Of a DNA stretch of 64,000 nt, positions 50,612 to 60,193 are shown in pieces. Position 1 is the first letter of the stretch. Each line of letters starts with the position of its first letter. A model generated the notes under the pieces. It was not told the DNA's origin. It did not search any database and was given only the letters and a program-made list of their open reading frames with translations. The position numbers and the translations under genes were made by a program. The DNA lies in the NCBI RefSeq assembly GCF_040436345.1, contig NC_133223.1:9962847-10026846 (forward strand), read 5' to 3'. Source of the DNA: Pagrus major (Eukaryota; Chordata; Actinopteri; Spariformes; Sparidae).

Positions 50612-51060
50612 CCACCGTGACCCGTCTCTCGCAGCGTTTCTCCAGTCCTTTATCCGTCGCCATGCTGTCGGCACATAAATTATCGAAAGGTCCCCCAAAC
50701 ATCAAAAGCTGTCGGGGGGAATGACTTCTAAAATAACTTGTTTCATAACGAAAAACACAAATATAGCAACGAACATGCAATATAACTTTCAAGGGAGCTT
50801 CCTGTTGCACCAGAGTGGGTGCGTTCAGGGCGGCCGTAAGCGTGAGAGACACACACACAAGCTATCATAGATGCTGAAACATCAACAATGATCAAAACTG
50901 CTGAATAACATTGATTTGTATTCTTTCACAGTCAACGTGCAAAACCAACACGTATTGATCCTTTTACCAAGTGTTTTGTAGTGGCCTAATAGAGCATCCA
51001 CGAGAGTGACAGCAGGCCTACAGCTGAACGTAGTTTATTTTCAGCCAATCCCACAACACC

Positions 51061-51088
51061 CCCGCCCCCCGCCGCCGCCGCCGCCGCC
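51061..51088. repeat. (CCG)n microsatellite upstream of the mucin-like gene
   Basis: Seven CCG units preceded by a C-rich run, 120-145 bases upstream of the start codon. Confidence 0.9.
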
Positions 51089-51206
51089 TGATTTGAGCTC
51101 CAGGTGAAAACACACCTGTGCAGCTCTGTGAGCCAATGAAGCAGCTTTAAAGGCGCGCTGCTTCGCACGAGGGATCTTTGGTCTGGTCTGTCTGCAGAGT
51201 GCTACC
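51089..51206 (+). promoter_or_regulatory. Putative promoter of the mucin-like gene
   Basis: Two inverted E-boxes, CAGGTG at 51101 and CACCTG at 51113, then a CCAAT box (AGCCAATGAA, about 51131) and TTTAAA (about 51146). The same E-box pair with identical 12-base spacing precedes the paralogous exon 1 at 59299/59311, so this is a conserved promoter module. Confidence 0.55.
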
Positions 51207-54200
51207 ATGGCGTCCGCACTGATGGCTTGGGTTTGGATCGGATTAATGCTAGCCCAGCTCAACAAGATAGGCAGCCACCGGTATGCACATGGTCATTTCC
51301 CCCAGGAGGCACAGGAGGACCCTGATGACGGCGGCGTCCCGGCTCCAGAAGACTGGACCGACCCAAGTTTCCCTGCGCCGGTTTGGAATTTCCTCAAAGG
51401 TGACTCACTGTCCACACGTGTTTTCTATTTCAACAAGCAGTCTATATTTATTTTCAGGCCCATGTTATCCACTTTGTTGCGGCTAAATTGGGAGCAATCT
51501 AAACGTCCTTTTATTTAATGTTCCAAAAACGGACAATATTGGCTTTTAAATGTAAAAAAAAGTGCATGTTAAGCTTGTAGTCTGCAAACATTTGAGGACA
51601 TTTCTTGTTTTTTTGTTTTTGTTTTTTTTTACCAAGCCGGAATTGATTTCACTCTTGAGGCCAGGCCTCAGGCCCCAATGCAAAATTATTTTTTTTGCTA
51701 TAAATGTAAATGTTTCCGTTGAACATTGAGGCTCTTCTGTCTTACATTTTTGGGTTTTCAATTTTACTTTACATTTTAAAAATATGATTTCACAAAGTTT
51801 CATTGTCATATTTTTATTTTCAAAATTATTTAATACTTTCTTTTTAAATCTTAAAGTTCAGGCTCCCCTTTGTTTTAACCTCTAACTTCATAAACACAGA
51901 TATGAGAGTGGTTTTTGCTCTTCTCTTGGCCAGAAAGCACATTGACAGAAATGTTTGCCTATTACTGTCACCTGACCGCACTTACCATTTTCAGTCATTC
52001 CAGTAAGTGGGAAAAGTCCAGAGACATCAGACGTCAACCAGCCACAGTATCGCTGCAGTAATGGAACACTTTCCCTGCGCTTTTCACTCATCCGATACTC
52101 AGATCTGCATCTGGAGGGTGCGTTTGATTCATCCACCTACAGTATGTTTTTGTCTCTAGAAAATAGAATGATGCTGTTGTCAGGGAATTAATGTTTCTCC
52201 AAACCTCTTTTCCACAGATGGTGCCCGATTGTTGTCACTGCCTGACAAGTGTCACAGATCTATTCATATTCCTTATACCGGCTGCTGCACAGCAATACAG
52301 GTAAAATGCAGTCTTAAAGGATAAGGATGCAGATATTCAGTATTTTTCTCATTGTGAGGAAATCTCAAAAGACCCAAATCAAGGATGAATAGCTCTTAGT
52401 ATTGTCTGTGTATCCATAGCCTGATATATTTCATTCCTCTGTGCCAGGGAGCGCCACTATTGTCCAAAAGCACTCTTCCTTCATGTTCATGAACTCTATA
52501 CTCAATCCCATGCATACCATTTGGCTGTTGGAAATGTGCACTAGCGTACTAATCGTGTATTCATCCCCTGCTGAAAATGGTCTTTATACAGTACATTTCT
52601 CTTGGAGTAATGTCTACTAACACTTAAGTGCACAGCTGTTTTTTGCAAATCATCATTCCTTCATAAAACGGGAACTTTAGATTTGTACATTGCTTTTAAA
52701 AAATCTTCCATAGGACCCAGTGGTCTTGGGGCTGAGATCCACATGCATGGTTAGGAAGTAGAAAAGCATTGAGAGACGACTAACACATTGTTGGTTTTGG
52801 ACTTTTTATAGGATTTACACCAGATTGACCCTTTTTTTTTTAAATGAATATATCCTACAATTGACAACAATGTTGTCTATTCCCAGAGTGGAGATGGAAG
52901 TGGCTTCTGGCCGTTCAAACTGCATTACTTGGACCGTCTACTGCAGGAGAACATGACAGGCATGGCTGTCTGTGAGAATCCAGTAATGTCACCACAAGCA
53001 GCGTCTCCATTGGTGACTTGTAGAACAAAGAGTGTCACTGTGAAGCTTCCTCGTGATGCAGAACTGAAGAAGGTGAAACGACATGGTAAGGATCAGCCTG
53101 TTAAACCCTGAACAAAGCCATCAATGCGATTAGACTGATTATTGATTGGAAGCTTTCTGTTGCTCGAACCATAATTGTGAACTTGTTTCTAAGAATTTGA
53201 GTTTGCTTTTTTGGCAGAGTTTCTCACTAACCAAGGATACTTGGTGAGAAAATGGAGGACCCCCACTACATTGTTTGTGGAGATATCAAAGTTGCCAGAC
53301 AGGGTGAGTGAAGTGCAAAACAAGTTAAACTGACTGTTAAATGAATGAGTGTGAAAACTAACATTAATGTTTACAGGATTGTGGCTTTGAAGTGGTGTAC
53401 GTTGACTCCGGGAAACTTTGCATGGTGCTCGCAGCTTGTGCCCCTGTGTTGCCTAAAAAGGTTGGAAGGCACCATGTTAGGAGATCTGTGGACGAACCAG
53501 ATTTTTTTGACCTGTGGGGCTTTGATGATATTCCTGTTGGACCATTTGATCCTGACGTGACGACACAGGCGGCAACGGCGGCAACGACGACGAAGGCGGC
53601 AACGACGACGCAGGTGACAGCGGCGCAAGGTGGAGATTCTTCTGAGTTTTGGGGATTTGAAGAAATTCCTGAAGGGCCATACAATGGAACAGATGTAGAG
53701 ATTCCAGGATCTACTGCAGCTCCGACCACGGCGCCCCCCACCACAGTGGCTCCGACGACTGCAGCCCTGACCACAGTGGCTCCGACGACTGCAGCCCTGA
53801 CCACAGTGGCTCCGACGACTGCGGCCCCCACCACGTCGGCTACGGCAGCTCCAACAACTGCAGCCCCAACCACTGCCTCGACCACAGCGGCCCCCACGAC
53901 TGCAGCTCCGACCACAGCGGCCCCCACGACTGCAGCTCCGACCACAGCGGCCCCCACGACTGCAGCTCCGACCACAGCGGCCCCCACGACTGCAGCTCCG
54001 ACCACAGCGGCCCCCACGACTGCAGCTCCGACCACAGCGGCCCCCACGACTGCAGCCTCGACGACAGCCTCGACCACAGCGGCCCCCACGACTGCAGCCT
54101 CGACGACAGCCTCGACCACAGCGGCCCCCACGACTGCAGCCTCGACGACAGCCTCGACCACAGCGGCCCCCACGACTGCAGCCTCGACGACAGCCTCGAC

Positions 54201-56940
54201 CACAGCGGCCCCAACGACTGCAGCTCCGACGACTACCTCGACGACAGCGGCCCCAACGACGGCCTCGACGACTACCTCGACCTCGTCGACGACGGCGGCC
54301 CCGACCACTGCAGCTCCGACGACTACCTCGACCTCGTCGACGACGGCGGCCCCGACCACTGCGGCTCCGACGACTACCTCGACCTCGTCGACGACGGCGG
54401 CCCCGACCACTGCGGCGTCGACGACGGCGGCCCCCACGACTGCCGCCCCGACCACAGCCGCTACAACTGCGGCCCCGACCACAGCCGCCCCCACGACTGC
54501 GGCCCCGACCACAGCCGCCCCCACGACTGCGGCCCCGACCACAGCCGCCCCCACGACTGCGGCCCCGACCACAGCGGCCCCCACGACTGCGGCCCCGACC
54601 ACAGCGGCCCCGACCACAGCGGCCCCCACGACTGCGGCCCCGACCACAGCGGCCCCGACCACAGCGGCTCCCACTACTGCAGCTCCGACCACAGCGGCTC
54701 CCACTACTGCAGCTCCGACCACAGCGGCTCCCACTACTGCAGCTCCGACCACAGCGGCTCCCACTACTGCAGCGGCCCCCACAACTGCAGCTCCGACAAC
54801 TGCTGCCCCCACAACTGCAGCTCCGACAACTGCTGCCCCCACGACAGCGGCCCCCACCACAGCGGCTCTGACAACTGCTGCCCCAACCACAGCCGCTACA
54901 ACTGCCGCCCCGACCACAGCGGCCCCCACTACTGCAGCTCCGACAACTGCTGCCCCGACCACAGCCGCGACAACTGCTGCCCCGACCACAGCCGCGACAA
55001 CTGCTGCCCCGACCACAGCCGCGACAACTGCTGCCCCGACCACAGCCGCGACAACTGCTGCCCCGACCACAGCCGCGACAACTGCTGCCCCGACCACAGC
55101 CGCGACAACTGCTGCCCCGACCACAGCCGCGACAACTGCTGCCCCGACCACAGCCGCGACAACTGCTGCCCCGACCACAGCCGCGACAACTGCTGCCCCG
55201 ACCACAGCCGCGACAACTGCTGCCCCGACCACAGCCGCGACAACTGCTGCCCCGACCACAGCCGCCCCCACGACTGCCGCCCCCACGACTGCCGCCCCCA
55301 CGACTGCCGCCCCGACGACAGCGGCCCCGACGACAGCGGCCCCGACGACTGCGGCCCCGACGACTGCGGCCCCCACGACAGCGGCCCCCACCACAGCGGC
55401 TCTGACAACTGCTGCTACAACTGCCGCCCCGACCACTGCTGCCCCGACCACAGTGGCCCCCACAACTGCCGCCACGACTGCAGCTCCGACAACTGCGGCC
55501 CCCACGACTGCAGCTCCGACAACTGCGGCCCCCACTACTGCAGCTCCGACAACTGCGGCCCCCACTACTGCAGCTCCGACAACTGCGGCCCCCACTACTG
55601 CAGCTCCGACAACTGCGGCCCCCACTACTGCAGCTCCGACCACAGCGGCCCCGACCACAGCGGCCCCCACTACTGCAGCTCCGACAACTGCGGCCCCCAC
55701 CACTGCAGCTCCGACCACAGCGGCCCCCACCACTGCAGCTCCGACCACAGCGGCCCCCACCACTGCGGCTCCGACAACTGCGGCCCCCACCACTACGGCT
55801 CCGACAACTGCGGCCCCGACAACTGCGGCCCCGACCACAGCGGCCCCCACTACAGCGGCCCCCACTACAGCAGCTCCGACCACTGCTGCCCCCACTACTG
55901 CAGCCCCGACGACAGCTGCCCCGACGACAGCTGCCCCCACGACAGCGGCTCCGACAACTGCTGCCCCGACCACAGCCGCCACAACTGCCGCCCCGACCAC
56001 TGCTGCCCCGACCACAGTGGCCCCCACAACTGCCGCCCCGACCACAGCCGCTACGACAGCGGCCCCCACGACTGCAGCTCCGACCACAGCGGCCCCCACT
56101 ACTGCGGCTCCGACCACAGCGGCCCCCACTACTGCGGCTCCGACCACAGCGGCCCCCACTACTGCGGCCCCCACTACTGCGGCCCCCACTACTGCGGCTC
56201 CCACTACTGCGGCTCCGACCACAGCGGCTCCCACTACTGCGGCCCCCACTACTGCAGCTCCGACCACAGCGGCCCCCACTACTGCAGCTCCGACCACTGC
56301 TGCCCCCACTACTGCAGCTCCGACGACAGCTGCCCCGACGACAGCTGCCCCCACCACAGCGGCTCCGACCACAGCGGCCCCCACCACAGCGGCTCCGACA
56401 ACTGCCGCCCCGACCACAGCCGCTACAACTGCCGCCCCGACCACAGCCGCTACAACTGCCGCCCCGACCACTGCTGCCCCGACCACAGCCGCTACCACAG
56501 CGGCCCCCACGACTGCTGCCCCGACCACAGCGGCCCCCACGACTGCTGCTCCGACCACAGCGGCCCCCACGACTGCTGCTCCGACCACAGCGGCCCCCAC
56601 GACTGCGGCCCCCACGACTGCGGCCCCGACAACTGCGGCTCCCACTACTGCGGCTCCCACTACTGCGGCCCCGACAACTGCGGCTCCCACTACTGCGGCT
56701 CCCACTACTGCAGCTCCGACCACAGCGGCCCCCACTACTGCAGCTCCGACCACAGCGGCCCCCACTACAGCGGCCCCCACTACAGCAGCTCCGACCACAG
56801 CTGCTCCGACGACAGCTGCTCCGACGACAGCTGCCCCGACGACAGCTGCCCCGACCACTGCCGCTCCGACCACAGCCGCTCCCACGACTGCCGCCCCGAC
56901 CACAGCGGCCCCCACGACTGCAGCTCCGACCACTGTATAA
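51207..56940 (+). CDS. Predicted secreted mucin-like protein with Cys-rich (possibly ZP-N-like) ectodomain and giant TTAAP repeat
   Basis: I do not recognise a named gene. Exons: 51207-51399, 51995-52117, 52218-52300, 52887-53085, 53218-53303, 53377-56940. All have GT-AG borders and compatible phases, giving 1415 residues plus TAA. Residues 1 to about 22 form a signal peptide (MASALMAWVWIGLMLAQ). Residues 65-255 hold nine cysteines (85, 117, 128, 129, 162, 178, 230, 243, 249) and N-glycosylation sequons at 87 and 155. The pattern PYTGCC...KLHYLD...AVC loosely recalls ZP-N-like egg-coat modules; this is weak inference. A basic RHHVRRS follows, then two copies of an acidic motif (DLWGFDDIPVGPF, EFWGFEEIPEGPY). 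From about 339 to the end the protein is (TTAAP)n, dense in potential O-glycan sites, with no Cys and no membrane anchor. A third sequon sits in EGPYNGTD. Other readings: a secreted mucus or skin mucin. Confidence 0.8.
53730..56935. repeat. 15-bp coding minisatellite (TTAAP) with higher-order repeats
   Basis: Basic unit is 15 bp (for example ACCACAGCGGCCCCC), about 200 units over 3.2 kb, read in a single frame. Higher-order blocks: 42 bp x4 (about 54052-54220, TTAASTTASTTAAP), 51 bp x3 starting at 54267, 54318 and 54369 (carrying TSTSSTTAAP), and 27 bp x about 11 (54949-55257, PTTAATTAA). Indels are multiples of three, so the frame has been kept. Confidence 0.95.
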
Positions 56941-56954
56941 GGGGGGAATTGTTC

Positions 56955-56960
56955 AATAAA
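56955..56960 (+). terminator. Polyadenylation signal of the mucin-like gene
   Basis: AATAAA only 14 bases after the TAA stop, with T/GT-rich sequence 30-50 bases downstream. It implies a very short 3' UTR. Confidence 0.75.
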
Positions 56961-59280
56961 TGTAATATACTAAGCAATTTGTTTCTACATTTCTGTGGCT
57001 GATTTTTTTATTTTTTAAATTTTGTTCATGGTCCCAATCTTGTGCCAATTTTAAGCAGGGTAACAAAAATTGCTGCATAAAAGAATAATTCCAAAATGGA
57101 TACAGAAATGCATATGTCCATAAAACTTACCACTTTAGAAGGTACTGAAATTTTGACAGTGCCCTCAGGATCAGAGGTCAGGATTTCCTACCTTTCTTTG
57201 TCTTAACGCAATAGAAAAATACACATTTAATTGATTGCTGTTTTTTCCTACTCAAAAAATGCATCTAGAATGACTTTAATGACTGGTCATGTTTTTCTAT
57301 TACAATCTCTTCCCTCATTTGTTTCTTTTTTTTGTTGGAGGTGATGACTATTTGACCCTCCATTACTCCAAAATCAAAGCATCACAGGTTAAAATCCCAA
57401 AGGGCAATTTATCAAACCACCTGCTGAACAAGCATGTATAAAGGTGGTGCTTGCAGTCTCCCATCCACTGCACTAGTACTCAATGTTTTAAACAAGATAA
57501 AACTAGAGATGGAAGCACGGCTGTGCCATGGGCTCATCGGTGTCCCCAATAGTGGCCAACCTCTACATGGAAGAAGTTGAGGGCAGAACTTTGATTACCT
57601 TCACAGGAACTGCTTATAGCCACTGGTTCAGGTATGTGGACACCTGGGTGTAAATCGGAACCTTCATCCACAGAAAATATCAAGGATATCTCAAGTGCTT
57701 AGTGCCTACTGTATCGGTGGGCATATTTTTTTTCACTAAAAGGCAGAATGAGTGGCATCTTTACATTACTTTATAGGAAAATCAAGGTAATCCCTCTCAA
57801 TCATTACTGAGGATTCACTAGTGTGTATTTTTTATGCTACCTGTGGAAATGAGGCGGTGAAGTAAATAGAGGATAGAGATAAACAAACCAGGAGACAAGA
57901 TGGAGAGAGGTCTTCAGGAATTATTTGATAGGGCAAGTAGTAATTGTTCTTGCATGTCAGCTTGCATTGGCCATGTTACATGCTGTCCGGAAACAACGGA
58001 GAAATGCAATGATGATAATGCAGACAGCGGAAACAACTGATTAGTTATGTGAGTTGAACGTTCACTACGTCAGTTTATTCGGTTAATCTGTTTCCATCAA
58101 ACATTTTGCGCATTAACTGATTCGCAAAAGACAAAAACCACCTCAAGCGAGTGTACAGACTTTTTTTTTCTGAATTAGAGGAAGTTTTTTTTTTTGTTTT
58201 TTACAATTTTGCCGTTTCCATCAAATTTCTAATGCTTTATGGAAACACGGCTTGTGTTGTTCAAGATGCTTTTAATCACCAGCTGTAGCAACAGTTATCA
58301 ACATTTCAAAATCAGTTTCATTTTGGTGTTGTTTTGCATTCTAGTATAAAATGTTACAACACAGTTTTGACCGTTTCTTTTCTTTCAGAAATTGGCAGAG
58401 ACCCCTGTTCCCAGTATTGTACTTGTAAACAATTGTTTCCACTGAAGATTTTGTGAATTGAGGTTGCTTTGCTATTGCCCCAGGTGACATTCCTGATGTG
58501 TGTAAATCTATTTATCTCTTCTCAGGAGATCTCAGGAGACTACATGATAAAATAAAGTTTATAATAGTAAAAATAATACAGAAAATCACATATAGGGTCA
58601 CTTTTACCTCGCAAACAGCATGGAATTATAAGATTCTTTTGCACATCAGTCTTTTATTGCCTTTGCCTGGTTCTTACTGCTAATTGAATGTGGTTTACAC
58701 TAAGGTTTGGACTTATGTATATATAAATAAATAAATGTAGAAGTTGAAGACATGTTTATTTCCCATTTAATTACAACCATGTATTGACTCATCCATGTGT
58801 TTACGGTTTTAAGTAGGCCTATTTTTTGCATGTTTTATACATTTATGAAAAATAATTAATATTTGATGAATTTGTTGATCAAGAGGTCATTTGTGTTTTG
58901 GTAGCGTTTTGGTATTTGCTTCTACCGTAAGCAACGACAAAGCATACATAGCCTACAAGCTATTGTTGCAACAATACAACAGTTCTCCAAATGTGTGCTC
59001 AGTGACTATGTTTCTTTCGCCTTTCAAATACCAAGGCTGGCCGTATTTAATTTTGTTTTTAATACAAATAACATTAAAAGACCGAATCCTCTTTATAGCC
59101 TTGAGGCAAACTATGTTTGTAGCCTGCACTTTTCGCGTCAGGGCTCTTTATTCTCTTCAAACGACATGGATGACTTCTATATCTTAGCAAGTCCGATTAA
59201 AAAAGACTAATCAACAATGAATTGATCTTAACACGGCACCAACTGTGTATCAATCCACCTCACTATAGCCTACACTTCCC
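56961..59280. other. Intergenic AT-rich spacer
   Basis: Contains a Penelope-like RT fragment (57516-57690), T-rich and GTTTCCATCAAA-type stretches (58090-58250) that look like an eroded DNA transposon, and no recognised gene. Confidence 0.6.
57516..57690 (+). pseudogene. Penelope-like element reverse transcriptase fragment
   Basis: One frame reads AMGSSVSPIVANLYMEEVEG ... WFRYVDTWV then a stop, matching the region around the catalytic box of Penelope-like RTs, where the expected box is RYVDDTWV. Here one catalytic Asp codon is missing. Only about 55 residues are recognisable. It is an isolated, dead fragment. Confidence 0.75.
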
Positions 59281-59439
59281 ACAACCCGACGTGTCCTCCA
59301 GGTGAAAACGCACCTGTGGAGCTTTCTGATCTAATGAGCCATATTTAATGGCACAGCTGTGCGGTCGTCCCAGTTTTCCAGCCGGCATCTCTGTTCTGGT
59401 CTGGCGGCAAAGAGAAGCCGAGCGGACCGGAGCACTACC
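59281..59439 (+). promoter_or_regulatory. Promoter of the paralogous exon 1
   Basis: Shares CTCCAGGTGAAAAC and the following CACCTGTG with 51099-51120. E-boxes are at 59299 and 59311. CCATATTTAATGG (about 59339-59351) takes the place of the CCAAT/TTTAAA part of the first gene. Confidence 0.5.
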
Positions 59440-59614
59440 ATGGCGTTCGCACTGATGGCTTGGGTTTGGATCGGATTAATACTAGCCCAGCGCAACAAAG
59501 CAGGGAGCCACCGGTATGCACACGGTCATCTGGGCGCCCAGGAGGAGTTTGGTGCGGCTCCACAAGACTGGACTGACCGAAGTTCCTATGTGCCGGTTTG
59601 GAATTTCCTCCAAG
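59440..59614 (+). CDS. Paralogous first exon of the mucin-like gene (rest not seen; partial or pseudogene)
   Basis: MAFALMAWVWIGLILAQRNK... through WNFLQ, 58 codons plus one base, ending at a GT donor in phase 1 exactly like exon 1 at 51207-51399 (MASALMAWVWIGLMLAQLNK ... WNFLK). It shares the signal peptide, GSHRYAHGH and PVWNFL; the middle is shorter by six residues. The start was chosen by alignment with the first gene. No counterpart of exons 2-6 is visible in the next 4.4 kb, which is filled with repeats. So exons may lie past the right edge, or this is an orphan exon from a tandem duplication. Confidence 0.7.
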
Positions 59615-59949
59615 GTGAAACCCGCTTTTGACCCCTAGTACCTGTTTTGATCATTATGTTAGAAATGAGTTGCCTTAAAGTTCACCGGAAGTGATTTATG
59701 ATTTCATTGCTCTTTATTTCGTTAAACTGGGGAGGGAACATCCAGCCAAGCTCACCATCAGCTCTTGGAAATCGTGATTGTGACATGTTTGACTATTTTC
59801 TGATTTCAGTTAATCAATGATTCGAGAAAATAATTGTCAGATTGATCAATCATGGAAATAATCATTAGTTGCAGTACCACAGGTAACCATAGTGAGACCT
59901 CATCTACACCCAGGCCTACTTGCACCTGCGTCATTCCATGCAAACTGAC

Positions 59950-60053
59950 CAGTTCATGTCATGGATTTTCTTGAAAAAGATCATGTTGAAGCATCTATTA
60001 AATTCACAACCCCGAAGGTGTTCTCCAAATCCTTTTAAAGTTATGGATTTTTG
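59950..60053 (+). repeat. Dispersed repeat, inverted relative to 63733-63841
   Basis: Shares AATCATGTTGAAG-like, TCTATTA-ATTCA and CCAAATCCTTTTAAA blocks in order with the reverse complement of 63733-63841, about 75-80% by eye. Class unknown. Confidence 0.7.
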
Positions 60054-60193
60054 AAGTTGTCCCTCTGAGCAGGTATTCATTTAAATAGTTATTGCTGAAT
60101 GGTTGGTTACAGTGATCAATTTAATAACAGGAAGTCATTTTTTAACCAAACGAATCTGTCATTTTCAAAATTTCATATCTCCACTAGTGTACA

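Larger units (their letters stand above)
46762..50870 (-). mobile_element. Tx1/L1-like non-LTR retrotransposon (LINE), decayed
   Basis: The minus strand reads 5' UTR, ORF1 with CCHC knuckles, an endonuclease-length segment (about 49000-49870, broken) and reverse transcriptase. The RT keeps the catalytic motif-A context SLDLNKAFDRVDH and a YVDD box. Frameshifts and stops break every frame, so it is inactive. Both ends are approximate: the 5' end is set where ORF1-upstream sequence fades near 50870, and the 3' end where the 105-bp repeat begins. Assignment to the Tx1 group rests on the ORF1 and RT wording as remembered from fish elements. Confidence 0.75.

Noticed and set aside
54949-55257. Regular 27-bp direct repeats considered as a CRISPR-like or promoter array
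   Set aside because: No unique spacers, in frame with the surrounding coding satellite, and in a vertebrate genome.
53364-56933. 1189-codon minus-strand open frame (VVGAA repeat) as a gene
   Set aside because: It is the complement of the TTAAP coding satellite; no promoter, splice or unique-sequence domain supports it.
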